64,000 nucleotides of DNA from Pseudomonadota bacterium (GCA_029782295.1 JAKOVB010000067.1:62001-126000), one strand, 5' to 3'. Positions 35,560 to 44,643 are shown, counted from the first letter of the stretch. Notes: generated from the sequence alone by a model not told the origin. Program-made: numbers and translations.

Positions 35560-35919
35560 CTAGCCCAGACGGGCTGCGTAGCGGGCGTAGTCGCCGCCAG
35601 ACGGATCGACGTAGAGATACGGGCGACCGGGGGCATGGACTTCTACGCACAGGCGTCCATTGCCCACGTACCCGCCTTTGCCCGCCAGCCAGTCGCGCGA
35701 AACGAGCAGGTTGGCAGCAAAGCCATCGAACTCCTCGGGCGTCATGGTCCGGGTCTCGGTGACGTAGACAATGTAGTCGCCGCTGGCGCTCATGTCCTTG
35801 AGATTCTCGGGCTTGCGCGCAAAGGGCAGCCGGATGCCAAGTTGCTCGACCTGAATCTCCTGGCCTTCCCACTGGAGGATCAAGGGGGTGCGTTCAATGG
35901 TGATGGACATGCTGGGCAT
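35560..35919 (-). CDS. Unknown leftward prophage protein
   Basis: A 119-residue protein starting MPSMSITIERTPLILQWEGQ. It seems beta-rich, with GDYIVYVTETRTMTPEEFDGFAANLL in the middle and a Gly/Tyr-rich C terminus. AAAGG precedes the ATG by about seven bases. It overlaps the upstream gene by 26 bases, so it is the last gene of a four-gene leftward operon. Function unknown. Confidence 0.7.
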   Translation of the reverse strand: MPSMSITIERTPLILQWEGQEIQVEQLGIRLPFARKPENLKDMSASGDYIVYVTETRTMTPEEFDGFAANLLVSRDWLAGKGGYVGNGRLCVEVHAPGRPYLYVDPSGGDYARYAARLG

Positions 35920-36253
35920 GACGGGCCTTTCTGGTTTGATTGGAGACTTGGTTGGTTGCTTGGAACTTAGGGCTGGCGGCCTTGGCCTGCAAGGCTTCGA
36001 TGCCCGCCAGCGCCAGGGTCAGCACGGCGTTGTGAAACGTCGCCTCGGCCAAACAGGGCGCGAGTCGCACGTCTTCGAGCAGGTGGTCGATGCTTGGTGC
36101 CACCTTGGCGCGCATCGCGGCACACACCGCCTCCTGGCGCGCCGGGCTGGCGCTGCGGATTTCGGGGCACAGACTGATCAGGGTGCGAAACGCCTGGTCG
36201 GCCAGGCGCTGCCCCTGTTCATCAATCCGCGCCAAGTTGGGGCGGGCATTCAT
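35894..36253 (-). CDS. Unknown leftward prophage protein
   Basis: A 119-residue, mainly helical protein starting MNARPNLARIDEQGQRLADQAFR. Its ATG overlaps the stop of the DUF3489 gene by four bases, which sets the start. The tail is His/Gln-rich (ending in a run of His). No domain is recognised. Confidence 0.7.
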   Translation of the reverse strand: MNARPNLARIDEQGQRLADQAFRTLISLCPEIRSASPARQEAVCAAMRAKVAPSIDHLLEDVRLAPCLAEATFHNAVLTLALAGIEALQAKAASPKFQATNQVSNQTRKARHAQHVHHH

Positions 36254-36816
36254 GCGGCCTCCGAATTGATAGCAGTAGCGGTGCCTGCGGATGTGGACTC
36301 GATGCGGTAGACGCGCTGACCACCGACCTCCTTGGCTGATGTGATGGTCAGCCCCAGGCGTTTCTTGAGCGTGCCGGCCAGGGTGCCGCGCACGGTGTGC
36401 TGCTGCCACCCCGTGGCCTCCATAATCTGCGCGATGGTGGCGCCCTCGGGGCGTTGCAGCAGGCCGATGACCAGGGCCTGCTTGCTGTCGGCTCGGGTGC
36501 GAACCGGCTTGTCCTTGGCGGACTGTTGCCAACTGGCCTCGGCAGTGGCGACATCGGCCTCCAGCTCCGGATCGTCCAGTGTGATGGTCGGCGGCAAGGC
36601 GCCTGGTCGGGGCAGGCCCAGGGCGTCGTAGCCCTCAGCGGCCACCACCCAGTCATCGCCATCGGGCGTGATCAGGGCGCGTTTGAACAAGCCTTCGAGC
36701 ACCTTGGCACGGGCGCCGCCCTTGATGTGCTCGGGGAACCAGGCGATCTTGCCGCCGCTGTGTTGTACGGCGTGCTCCAGGATGGCCTGCTGGTTGGGGT
36801 TGAGTGCGGTGGTCAT
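36250..36816 (-). CDS. DUF3489 domain protein
   Basis: A 188-residue protein. The C-terminal 75 residues match DUF3489: SKQALVIGLLQRPEGATIAQIMEATGWQQHTVRGTLAGTLKKRLGLTITSAKEVGGQRVYRI, a winged helix-like DNA-binding module. The N-terminal part is a helical domain with an Ala/Pro linker. ATG 36816 has GAGGG upstream. DUF3489 proteins are common in prophages and integrative elements; a regulatory role is likely but untested. Confidence 0.85.
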   Translation of the reverse strand: MTTALNPNQQAILEHAVQHSGGKIAWFPEHIKGGARAKVLEGLFKRALITPDGDDWVVAAEGYDALGLPRPGALPPTITLDDPELEADVATAEASWQQSAKDKPVRTRADSKQALVIGLLQRPEGATIAQIMEATGWQQHTVRGTLAGTLKKRLGLTITSAKEVGGQRVYRIESTSAGTATAINSEAA

Positions 36817-36823
36817 GGTTCCC

Positions 36824-37114
36824 TCACGCTTGCAGGGTGGCGGCGCTGCCGTTGCCACTGGTTTGATGTGCTGCGGTGACTTTGCGCACGCGGTGCACGG
36901 CCTGCTTCGGTGCGCCGCCGGCGGCACGCAGCCCAGCATCAAACGCGGCCTGCAAGGCGCTCTTGACACCCCATACGCTGACGTCGTGAAAGTCCAGGCG
37001 GTCACTGTGCTGGGTCACCAACGTTTCGATGAACAGGTGGTCCAGGGCAATCGATTCGAGCAAGAGCTCGACTTCGTCGGGGGAGAGTGCGGTAGGTTGC
37101 TTGGGTTTGGCCAT
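36824..37114 (-). CDS. Unknown leftward prophage protein
   Basis: A 96-residue protein starting MAKPKQPTALSPDEVELLLESIALDHLF. GGAG lies seven bases before ATG 37114; an ATG at 37156 overlaps the shared upstream motif and is less likely. It is the first gene of the four-gene leftward operon, seven bases before the DUF3489 gene. The C terminus is basic and Ala-rich. Function unknown. Confidence 0.68.
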   Translation of the reverse strand: MAKPKQPTALSPDEVELLLESIALDHLFIETLVTQHSDRLDFHDVSVWGVKSALQAAFDAGLRAAGGAPKQAVHRVRKVTAAHQTSGNGSAATLQA

Positions 37115-37152
37115 GTGGGGCTCCTTGGTGGGTTGCTTGTCAATCGACATCT

Positions 37153-37191
37153 GCATTCACGCGCTGTGCGCCACAGAAGCCAAGCGCTTTT
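37153..37191 (-). promoter_or_regulatory. Shared upstream motif, copy 3
   Basis: The minus strand reads GCTTGGCTT, nine bases, ACAGCGCGTGAATG. It differs from copies 1 and 2 by one extra base before CTTGGCTT and by one base in the second block. It lies 38 bases before the start of the four-gene operon (37114 to 35560). Confidence 0.6.
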
Positions 37192-37270
37192 TAATCCCGG
37201 GTGATTCACTCGCCTTTGCCTGACCCCTACCTCCAGGAGGCCACCCACTTGCACTGAGTAGATCAACACC

Positions 37271-37864
37271 ATGGGACTGTCCATTCGCGCCTACGCGCGC
37301 CATCGCGGCGTGTCGCACGTGGCCGTCAAGAAGGCCATCGACACCGGGCGCATCAGCCAACTGCCGGATGGCACCATCGACCCGGTGGTGGCCGATGCCC
37401 AGTGGGCGGCCAACACCACGCCGACCCGGCGGTCGGTAGCGGACTTGCCCAGCGACAAACCGGCTCCGCAGGTTTCCGCGCCTGCCCGCGAGATTCCCCA
37501 GACTTCCGCAGCAACGCCTACGCGCCTGCAACGGGAAGCGCCAGAAGTCCCAACACCAGCCCTGTCGAGTGGCGGCACGTCGCTGCTGCAGGCCCGCACC
37601 GTCAACGAGGTGGTCAAGGCGCAGACCAACAAGGTGCGTCTGGCCCGATTGAAGGGCGAACTGGTCGATCGCTCACAGGCCGTGGCCCATGTGTTCAAGC
37701 TGGCTAGGGCTGAGCGGGATGCCTGGCTCAACTGGCCCGCACGCATCTCGTCGCAGATGGCCGCAGGGCTGGGCGTCGATGCGCACGTCTTGCATGTGGC
37801 GCTGGACGCTGCTGTGCGTCAGCAACTGCAGGACCTGGGCGACTTGCAGGCCAAGGTTGATTGA
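37271..37864 (+). CDS. Terminase small subunit-like protein
   Basis: A 197-residue protein. The N terminus is an HTH (GLSIRAYARHRGVSHVAVKKAIDTGRI) for recognising the packaging site. A Pro/Ala-rich linker (about 65-100) follows, and then a helical domain (VKAQTNKVRLARLKGELVDRSQAVAHVFKLARAERDAWLNWPARI) of the kind used for oligomerisation in lambda Nu1-like subunits. It lies two bases before the large subunit, which fixes the call. It starts the late operon. Confidence 0.88.
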   Translation: MGLSIRAYARHRGVSHVAVKKAIDTGRISQLPDGTIDPVVADAQWAANTTPTRRSVADLPSDKPAPQVSAPAREIPQTSAATPTRLQREAPEVPTPALSSGGTSLLQARTVNEVVKAQTNKVRLARLKGELVDRSQAVAHVFKLARAERDAWLNWPARISSQMAAGLGVDAHVLHVALDAAVRQQLQDLGDLQAKVD

Positions 37865-37866
37865 TC

Positions 37867-39840
37867 ATGGACGATCTCTATTACGAAGGCTGGGACGCCA
37901 TCGAGCGCGCCTGGCGCGAAGGCCTCACCCCAGATCCACTGCTCACGGTGTCCGAGTGGGCTGATAAGCACCGGGTGCTCTCCAGCAAGGCCGCCTCCGA
38001 ACCTGGCCGCTGGCGCACCAGCCGCACGCCTTACCTGCGCGAGATCATGGACTGCTTGTCACCCATGTCGCCGATCGAGCGGGTGGTGTTCATGAAAGGT
38101 GCGCAGGTCGGTGGCACCGAACTGGGCCTGAACTGGGTGGGCTATGTGATCCACCATGCCCCGGGTCCGATGATGGCGGTGTGGCCCACGGTCGAGATGG
38201 CCAAACGGGCCTCCAAGCAGCGCATCGACGCGCTGATCGAGGAAAGCCCCGCCATCCAGGAGCGCATCGCCCCGGCGCGCAGCCGCGATTCGGGCAATAC
38301 GATTCTCGCCAAGGAGTTCCATGGCGGCGTGCTGGTGATGACCGGTGCCAACAGCGCGGTGGGCCTGCGCTCGATGCCGGTGCGCTACCTGTTCCTCGAT
38401 GAGGTCGATGGCTACCCGCTGGATGTGGAAGGTGAAGGCGATGCGATCTCGCTGGCCGAGGCGCGCACGCGAACCTTTGCCCGGCGCAAGATCCTGATCG
38501 TCTCGACCCCAACGATTGCCGGGGCCAGTGCGGTCGAACGGGAGTTCGATGCATCCGACCAACGCCGCTACTTTGTGCCGTGCCCGCATTGCGACCACCG
38601 CCAGTGGCTGCGGTTTGAGCAACTGCGCTGGGAGCGGGGCCAGCCGGAAACGGCGGCCTACATCTGTGAATCTTGCAGCCAGCCGATCGCCGAGCACCAC
38701 AAGACCTGGATGCTGGACAACGGCCAGTGGCAGGCCTGCGCACCAGAACAAGCGGGCCGTACGGCCGGGTTTCACCTCTCTAGCCTGTACAGCCCGGTGG
38801 GCTGGCGCAGCTGGATCGAGATCGCGCGGGCCTGGGAATCGGCTGCGATGTCAGACAGTCGGTCGGCGTCGGCCATCAAGACCTTCAAGAACACCGAACT
38901 GGGTGAGACCTGGGTCGAAGAGGGCGAGGCGCCGGATTGGCAGCGCCTGCTGGAGCGCCGGGAGGACTATCGCATCGGCACAGTGCCCGCGGGCGGTTTG
39001 TTGCTCACCGCCGGTGCCGACGTCCAGAAGGACCGCATCGAAGTTTCGGTCTGGGCCTTTGGTCGGGGCAAGGCCGCCTGGTTGGTGGAGCACCGGATCT
39101 TGATGGGTGACACCGCTCGCACCGAGGTCTGGTCGGCTCTCGCCAAGCTCATGGGAGAGACCTGGACCCACAGTTCGGGCTGCCATTTGAGTCTGGCGCG
39201 CCTGGCGCTCGATACCGGATATGCCACTCAGGAGGCCTACGCCTTTGTACGCAGCGTGCGCGATGCACGGCTCATGCCGATCAAGGGCATTGCTGGGGGT
39301 GCAGCGCTGATCGGCACACCGACGGCGGTGGACGCCACAGCCAATGGCAAGAAGCTGCGCCGGGGCATCAAGGTTTTTCCGGTGGCCGGCAGCATCGCCA
39401 AGCTGGAGTTCTACAACAACCTGCGCAAGAGCGCTGAGGTGGCTGACGACGGCATCACGCCGATCTACCCGGCCGGCTTCGTGCACCTGCCCAAGGTCGA
39501 TGCCGAATACCTGCAACAGCTCTGTGCCGAGCAGCTGATCACCCGGCGCGACCGCAACGGCTTTGCCCACCGCGAATGGCAAAAGATGCGTGAGCGCAAC
39601 GAGGCGCTGGACTGCTACGTCTACGCCCGGGCAGCAGCCGCCGCTGCGGGCCTGGACCGGTTCGAAGACCGGCACTGGCTCGAATTGGAAAAACAACTCG
39701 GCACCGACCCACCAGTCGTTGCCAAACAAATCACAACCCCCGAGGCCACCCAAGAACAGCGATTCGACGGTGGCCTCAGCACTTCTGGCAGCACGCCAGC
39801 GCCCGCTCGGCGCGTGGTGCGCAGCCGATGGATGACTTGA
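37867..39840 (+). CDS. Terminase large subunit (lambda GpA family)
   Basis: A 657-residue packaging motor. The ATPase domain has the Walker A-like GAQVGGTE stretch near residue 80 and Walker B YLFLDEVDG near 175. A zinc finger (CPHC...CESC) follows near 240-270. The C-terminal nuclease domain carries ALDTGYATQEAY near 448. GpA-type terminases are linked to cos packaging in lambda, so this phage may have cohesive ends. ATG 37867 was chosen over an in-frame TTG at 37861. Confidence 0.95.
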   Translation: MDDLYYEGWDAIERAWREGLTPDPLLTVSEWADKHRVLSSKAASEPGRWRTSRTPYLREIMDCLSPMSPIERVVFMKGAQVGGTELGLNWVGYVIHHAPGPMMAVWPTVEMAKRASKQRIDALIEESPAIQERIAPARSRDSGNTILAKEFHGGVLVMTGANSAVGLRSMPVRYLFLDEVDGYPLDVEGEGDAISLAEARTRTFARRKILIVSTPTIAGASAVEREFDASDQRRYFVPCPHCDHRQWLRFEQLRWERGQPETAAYICESCSQPIAEHHKTWMLDNGQWQACAPEQAGRTAGFHLSSLYSPVGWRSWIEIARAWESAAMSDSRSASAIKTFKNTELGETWVEEGEAPDWQRLLERREDYRIGTVPAGGLLLTAGADVQKDRIEVSVWAFGRGKAAWLVEHRILMGDTARTEVWSALAKLMGETWTHSSGCHLSLARLALDTGYATQEAYAFVRSVRDARLMPIKGIAGGAALIGTPTAVDATANGKKLRRGIKVFPVAGSIAKLEFYNNLRKSAEVADDGITPIYPAGFVHLPKVDAEYLQQLCAEQLITRRDRNGFAHREWQKMRERNEALDCYVYARAAAAAAGLDRFEDRHWLELEKQLGTDPPVVAKQITTPEATQEQRFDGGLSTSGSTPAPARRVVRSRWMT

Positions 39841-39854
39841 GTGAACAAATAAGC

Positions 39855-40061
39855 ATGACCTACACACCAGAACACCTGCAGGCCCTGCGCGAAGCTCTGG
39901 CCAGCGGCGAACACCGCGTGACCTACGAGGGCAAAAGCATCGAGTACCGCAGCGTGGCCGATCTGAAGGCGGCGATTGCAGAGGTCGAAGCCACCATGGC
40001 CCGTGAATCCGGCGCACCCAAATCGCGCCAGATCCGTGTCGCCACGAGCAAGGCACTCTGA
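39855..40061 (+). CDS. gpW-like head-tail joining protein
   Basis: A 68-residue protein, the same length as lambda gpW, with MTYTPEHLQALREALASGEHRVTYEGKSIEYRSVADLKAAIAEVE: helix, beta hairpin, helix. gpW closes the head and is needed for tail attachment. It sits between terminase and portal as in lambda. An ATG at 39828 inside the terminase end is in frame but has no ribosome site. Confidence 0.85.
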   Translation: MTYTPEHLQALREALASGEHRVTYEGKSIEYRSVADLKAAIAEVEATMARESGAPKSRQIRVATSKAL

Positions 40062-41596
40062 TGGCCTGGTTCAAAAGTCTGCGTCGCCGCATGTTCGGTG
40101 GCACGCCGGTCTATGACGGCACCGGCGGCGGGCGGCGCGCACTGGCCTGGATGCCCAGCAATCCCGGTGCGGTGGCAGCCCTGTCGCTGGCCCAAGACGA
40201 ACTGCGTGCCAAAAGCCGTGATCTGGTTAGGCGTAACGCCTGGGCCGCCGCTGGTATCGAAGCCTTTGTGGCCAACGCCATCGGCACAGGCATCAAGCCC
40301 CAAAGCATGGTCCAGGACCAGGCTACGCGAGAGGCGATTCACAGCCTGTGGTGGGACTGGTGCGAAGAGGCCGATGCCGCAGGCCTTACCGACTTCTACG
40401 GTCTGCAGGCACTGGCCACCCGCGCCATGCTCGAAGGCGGCGAAGCCCTGGTGCGACTGCGCTATCGCCGCACCGAAGATGGTCTGCCGGTGGCGCTGCA
40501 GATCCAGGTGCTGGAAGCAGAGCACCTGCCAACCACCATGAACCGTGATCTGCCCGGCGGCAACGTCATTCGCGCTGGCATCGAGTTCGACCGGCTAGGT
40601 CGCCGGGTGGCTTATCACCTGTATCGCTCGCATCCCAATGATGGATTGCTGGCCCCGATGTCCAGCAGTGTGGGTGGCTTGGATACCGTGCGGGTCGATG
40701 CCAGCGAAGTCATCCACCTGTTTCGCCCCCTGCGTCCCGGCCAGATCCGGGGCGAGCCGTGGCTCACTCGGGCGCTCGTGAAACTCAACGAGCTGGACCA
40801 GTACGACGACGCGGAGCTGGTGCGTAAGAAGACGGCGGCCATGTTCGCTGGCTTCATCACCCGCATGGCCCCGGAAGACAACCTGATGGGTGAGTCGGCG
40901 GCCGATGGCAACGGGGTGGCGCTCGCGGGCATGGAGCCAGGCACGCTACAGATCCTGGAGCCAGGCGAAGACATCAAGTTCTCAGCCCCTGCTGATGTGG
41001 GATCGTCGTACGCCGAATTCATGCGCCAGCAGTTTCGCGCGGTGGCCGCTGCCATGGGCATCACCTACGAGATGCTCACGGGTGACCTCACGCAAGTGAA
41101 CTACTCCTCCATCCGGGCTGGCCTGCTGGAGTTTCGCCGCCGCTGCGAAGTCCTGCAGCACGGTGTGATCGTTCACCAGTTGTGTCGGCCGATCTGGCGC
41201 GCCTGGATGGATCAGGCGGTGTTGGAAGGTGCATTGGATCTTCCCGGCTACCGCAAAGACCGCCGCACCTACCAAGCCGCCAAGTGGATTCCGCAGGGCT
41301 GGAGCTGGGTGGATCCGCAAAAGGAATTCAACGCCATGAAGTTGGCCATCCGCGCCGGCCTCATGAGTCGATCCGAGGCCATCTCGGGCAATGGCTACGA
41401 CGCCGAAGACGTGGACCGCGAAATCGCGGCGGACAACGCCCGGGCCGATGCACTTGGCTTGGTCTTTGACTCCGATGCTCGGCATGACCAGGTAGTCGCT
41501 GCACCGTCCACCGAAACCCCAGACGCGCAGCCGACGGATCCGCAGACCAGTGACCCAGAGGCCGCGCCACCCAACAACCAGGACCCCCAACCATGA
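40061..41596 (+). CDS. Portal protein (lambda GpB family)
   Basis: A 511-residue portal with typical lambda-portal features: the N-terminal basic WFKSLRRRMFGG, RNAWAAAGIEAFVANAIGTGIKPQ, VIHLFRPLRPGQIRGEPWLTRAL, and QVNYSSIRAGLLEFRRRCEVLQH. It forms the dodecameric DNA gate. Its ATG shares one base with the gpW stop. The C-terminal 45 residues are a Thr/Pro/Gln-rich tail. Confidence 0.95.
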   Translation: MAWFKSLRRRMFGGTPVYDGTGGGRRALAWMPSNPGAVAALSLAQDELRAKSRDLVRRNAWAAAGIEAFVANAIGTGIKPQSMVQDQATREAIHSLWWDWCEEADAAGLTDFYGLQALATRAMLEGGEALVRLRYRRTEDGLPVALQIQVLEAEHLPTTMNRDLPGGNVIRAGIEFDRLGRRVAYHLYRSHPNDGLLAPMSSSVGGLDTVRVDASEVIHLFRPLRPGQIRGEPWLTRALVKLNELDQYDDAELVRKKTAAMFAGFITRMAPEDNLMGESAADGNGVALAGMEPGTLQILEPGEDIKFSAPADVGSSYAEFMRQQFRAVAAAMGITYEMLTGDLTQVNYSSIRAGLLEFRRRCEVLQHGVIVHQLCRPIWRAWMDQAVLEGALDLPGYRKDRRTYQAAKWIPQGWSWVDPQKEFNAMKLAIRAGLMSRSEAISGNGYDAEDVDREIAADNARADALGLVFDSDARHDQVVAAPSTETPDAQPTDPQTSDPEAAPPNNQDPQP

Positions 41597-42837
41597 CTTA
41601 CCTTGCCTCCCGCCTGTTCGGGACGCCACTGCTGATTCACCGCCCCAAGCTGGATGTGATCCTGTCGGTGGTCGGTCAGCGCATCGGCATGGCCGATGTC
41701 CCCGCCATGCCCTCGATGGACATGGCCGTTTACCAACGGCCACCCGCAGCCGCAGCGCCCGACAGCATTGCGGTGATTCCGATCCACGGCTCGCTGGTCA
41801 AACGCTCGCTGGGTATGGAGGCCGCGTCAGGTCTGACCTCCTACGGCGAGATCAGCACCATGCTGGATGCGGCCCTGGCAGAACCGCAGGTCAGCGGCAT
41901 CCTGCTCGACATTGATTCCCCGGGTGGCGAAGCCTCGGGCAGTTTCGAGTTGGCCCGGCGTGTGCGCGAGGTGGCTGCGGTCAAACCCGTCTGGGCGGTG
42001 GCCAACGATGCCGCGTACTCAGCTGCGTATGCGATTGCCGCCAGCGCCCAGCGGCTGTTTGTGACGGAAACGGGTGGGGTCGGCTCCATTGGTGTGATCG
42101 CGCTTCATGTCGACCAATCGGTCAAGGATGCCAAGGATGGCTACCGATTCACGGCCATCACGGCAGGCGCGCACAAGAACGACTACTCACCGCACGAGCC
42201 CTTATCGGATACCGCCAAGACCGAGCTGCAAGGCGAAGTGGATCGGCTGTATTCCATCTTCACCGATCACGTGGCTGCCATGCGCGGCATGGATCTGGAC
42301 GCTGTGCGTGCCACCGAGGCAGGACTCTTCTTCGGTAGCAATGCCGTGGCCCAAGGTCTGGCCGATGGTATCCAGACGCTGGACGCCACTCTTGCCGAAT
42401 TTCATCAGTTTCTCCACGCCCGTAGCCATTCGCCGTCTCAGGTGCGGGGCGTCATCCGTGCTGAGGCGGCATTTCCCCACAAGGAGTTATCCATGTCTGA
42501 ACTGCAAGACACCCCCGACAAAAATCTCTCTGAAACCATCGGCGTTGATGAGGCTGCGGCCCTGGTCGCTGAGGCCCGCCGAGAGGTGACCCAGGCTGCC
42601 CAGGCGATTGCCGAGGTTTGCCTGCTGGCCGGTTGTCCCGACCGCGCGGCCGAGTTCATCGCAGCCGGCAAGACCGAGGCCGATGTCCGGCGCGTACTGA
42701 TCGACGCCCGTGCGGCACGTTCCGAAGCCAATGACATCCGCTCGACCATCACCGTGGACGCCGGTACGCAAAACCTTGATCGCCCGGAGACCTCACCCAT
42801 CGTGGCCGCCGTCAAAAAACTCACTGCAAAGGAGTAA
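41593..42837 (+). CDS. S49 family capsid maturation protease with C-terminal scaffold region (lambda gpC-like)
   Basis: A 414-residue protein. Residues about 60-290 are an SppA/S49 peptidase domain with LLDIDSPGGEASG, the catalytic Ser in AAYSAAYAIAASA (near 141) and the general-base Lys in AGAHKNDYSP (near 194). The last 114 residues are scaffold-like and can be made alone from an internal start at 42493. As in lambda C/Nu3, the protease frees itself and degrades scaffold during head assembly. It overlaps the portal by four bases. Confidence 0.93.
   Translation: MTYLASRLFGTPLLIHRPKLDVILSVVGQRIGMADVPAMPSMDMAVYQRPPAAAAPDSIAVIPIHGSLVKRSLGMEAASGLTSYGEISTMLDAALAEPQVSGILLDIDSPGGEASGSFELARRVREVAAVKPVWAVANDAAYSAAYAIAASAQRLFVTETGGVGSIGVIALHVDQSVKDAKDGYRFTAITAGAHKNDYSPHEPLSDTAKTELQGEVDRLYSIFTDHVAAMRGMDLDAVRATEAGLFFGSNAVAQGLADGIQTLDATLAEFHQFLHARSHSPSQVRGVIRAEAAFPHKELSMSELQDTPDKNLSETIGVDEAAALVAEARREVTQAAQAIAEVCLLAGCPDRAAEFIAAGKTEADVRRVLIDARAARSEANDIRSTITVDAGTQNLDRPETSPIVAAVKKLTAKE
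42493..42837 (+). CDS. Internal in-frame scaffold protein (Nu3-like)
   Basis: AAGGAG at 42481-42486 lies six bases before ATG 42493, inside and in frame with the protease gene. The 114-residue product (MSELQDTPDKNLSETIG start) is helical and ends with the gpC stop. This is the lambda C/Nu3 arrangement, in which the scaffold is the C-terminal part of the protease made from its own ribosome site. Confidence 0.8.
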   Translation: MSELQDTPDKNLSETIGVDEAAALVAEARREVTQAAQAIAEVCLLAGCPDRAAEFIAAGKTEADVRRVLIDARAARSEANDIRSTITVDAGTQNLDRPETSPIVAAVKKLTAKE

Positions 42838-42840
42838 ACC

Positions 42841-43218
42841 ATGTCCGCCATCACCGAACAAAACAACCTCGGCGACCTCTTGAAATACGAAGCCCCCAAC
42901 CGCTATTCGCGGGACGTCGCCACCATCGCCGCTGGCCAGAACCTGCCCTTGGGCACGGTACTCGGCCGCAATGCCAGCGATGGCAAGCACTACGCCATCG
43001 ACCCCGCCGCCACCGACGGCACTGAGGACGCCATCGGGGTGCTGGCCAACGCGATCGATGCCACCCATGCCGATCGCAGCGACGCCATCCTGATCGCCCG
43101 CCACGCCATCGTGGCCAAGACCGCGCTGGTCTGGCCGATTTCCCTCACCGGCGCCCAGCGCATGGCCTACGAGCAGCAGCTGGCCGAGCGCGGTGTACTG
43201 GTGCGTGAATCCGCCTGA
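42841..43218 (+). CDS. Head decoration protein (lambda gpD-like)
   Basis: A 125-residue protein starting MSAITEQNNLGDLLKYEAPNRYSRDVATIAAGQNLPLGTVLG, which matches lambda gpD-type decoration proteins. These bind as trimers to the capsid surface and stabilise it after DNA packing. It lies three bases after the protease/scaffold stop and before the major capsid gene. Confidence 0.92.
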   Translation: MSAITEQNNLGDLLKYEAPNRYSRDVATIAAGQNLPLGTVLGRNASDGKHYAIDPAATDGTEDAIGVLANAIDATHADRSDAILIARHAIVAKTALVWPISLTGAQRMAYEQQLAERGVLVRESA

Positions 43219-43316
43219 CATCCGCCTGACCTTCGCCACTTACAGCCCGTCCTTCCATCCCCCGAGCCCGCCTGGCCGTCTGGCTTGCGCGGGTTTCGTC
43301 ATTTCTGGAGCCCCGA

Positions 43317-44330
43317 ATGAACAACCCGTTTCTGAACCCTGGATTCTCGATGGCCAGCCTCACCGCCGCCATCAACCTCATCCCCAACCGCTATGGCCGC
43401 CTGGAGGCTTTGAACCTGTTCCCGGCCAAGCCGGTGCGCACCCGCCAGATCATCGTCGAGGAGTACGCCGGTAAGCTCAACCTGCTGCCCACCAAGCCGC
43501 CTGGCTCGCCCGGCACGGTCGGTGAACGTGGCAAACGCAAACTGCGCTCCTTCGTCATTCCGCACATCCCGCACGACGATGTGGTCCTGCCCGAAGAGGT
43601 CCAGGGCATCCGTGCCTTCGGCTCCGAGACCGAGATGGAGGCCATCTCCGGCGTGCTCGCTCGTCACCTGGAGACCATGCGCAACAAGCACGCCATCACG
43701 CTCGAGCATCTGCGTATGGGTGCATTGAAGGGTGAAATCCTGGATGCCGATGGCAGCGTCATCAGCAACCTGTTCACCGAATTCCAGATCACGCCGCAAT
43801 CGGTCAACTTCGATCTGGCCAATGCCAACAGCGAGGTCAAGGGCCACTGCTACGACCTGCTGACCAAGATTGAAGACGCCCTGCAGGGTGAATTCATGAC
43901 CGGTGTGCATGTGCTTTGCTCACCAGAATTCTTCCGGGCACTGACCACCCACAAGGAGGTCAAGACCGCCTACACCAACTGGCAGCAGGGTGCGGTTCTG
44001 ATCAACGACGTGCGTTCGGGCTTCACCTACGCCGGGGTCACCTTCGAGGAATACCGGGGCCAAGCCGCCTACCTGCAGGCCAATGGGGATCTGGGTACCC
44101 GCCGCTTCATTGCTGCGGGCGAAGCCCATGCCTTTCCGCTCGGCACGGTCGATACCTTCGGCACCTACTTCGCCCCGGCCGACTTCAACGAGACGGTCAA
44201 CACGCTGGGCCAGTCGCTGTACGCCAAGCAGGCTCCTCGCCAGTTCGACCGTGGCACCGACCTGCACACCCAGAGCAACCCGCTGCCCATGTGTCACCGC
44301 CCGGGCGTGCTGATCAAGCTGACCGCCTGA
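43317..44330 (+). CDS. Major capsid protein (lambda gpE-like)
   Basis: A 337-residue capsid protein. The start MNNPFLNPGFSMASLTAAINLIPNRYGRLEALNLF and the later FVIPHIPHDDVVLPEEVQGIRAFG, GVLARHLETMRNKHAITLEHLRMGALKG are lambda-gpE family blocks. HK97-type fold is expected. The 98-base gap before it holds only an imperfect GC-rich hairpin. It is normally the most abundant virion protein. Confidence 0.94.
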   Translation: MNNPFLNPGFSMASLTAAINLIPNRYGRLEALNLFPAKPVRTRQIIVEEYAGKLNLLPTKPPGSPGTVGERGKRKLRSFVIPHIPHDDVVLPEEVQGIRAFGSETEMEAISGVLARHLETMRNKHAITLEHLRMGALKGEILDADGSVISNLFTEFQITPQSVNFDLANANSEVKGHCYDLLTKIEDALQGEFMTGVHVLCSPEFFRALTTHKEVKTAYTNWQQGAVLINDVRSGFTYAGVTFEEYRGQAAYLQANGDLGTRRFIAAGEAHAFPLGTVDTFGTYFAPADFNETVNTLGQSLYAKQAPRQFDRGTDLHTQSNPLPMCHRPGVLIKLTA

Positions 44331-44334
44331 TCCG

Positions 44335-44643
44335 ATGCCAGTTGCGTTTGAGCGCGCGGTCTCGCACCTGTTTGCCCGGTTGGGGGTGCCCGGCACCTAC
44401 CGGCTGGCCGATGGTCGCGTGATCGCCACGCGATTCATCGCCAAACAGGCCGATGTGGTCGAGTCCTTCGGTGACACCCGGCTGGTGGTGGCCGCCCACC
44501 GCTTCGATGCGATGGCCCGCGACGTGCCCTCACCCCGTGAGGGCGAGCGCTTCACCGTTGCCGGCCAGACCTACCAGGTGGTGGGTGAACCCCTGGCTGA
44601 TCGGGACCGCTTGATCTGGACGCTGACCGGAGCACCGCTGTGA
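44335..44643 (+). CDS. Head-tail joining protein
   Basis: A 102-residue beta-rich protein with FTVAGQTYQVVGEPLADRDRLIWTLTGAPL at the end, typical of lambda FII-like/ATPase-independent connectors placed after the capsid gene. It lies four bases after gpE and overlaps the next gene by four bases. Confidence 0.75.
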   Translation: MPVAFERAVSHLFARLGVPGTYRLADGRVIATRFIAKQADVVESFGDTRLVVAAHRFDAMARDVPSPREGERFTVAGQTYQVVGEPLADRDRLIWTLTGAPL

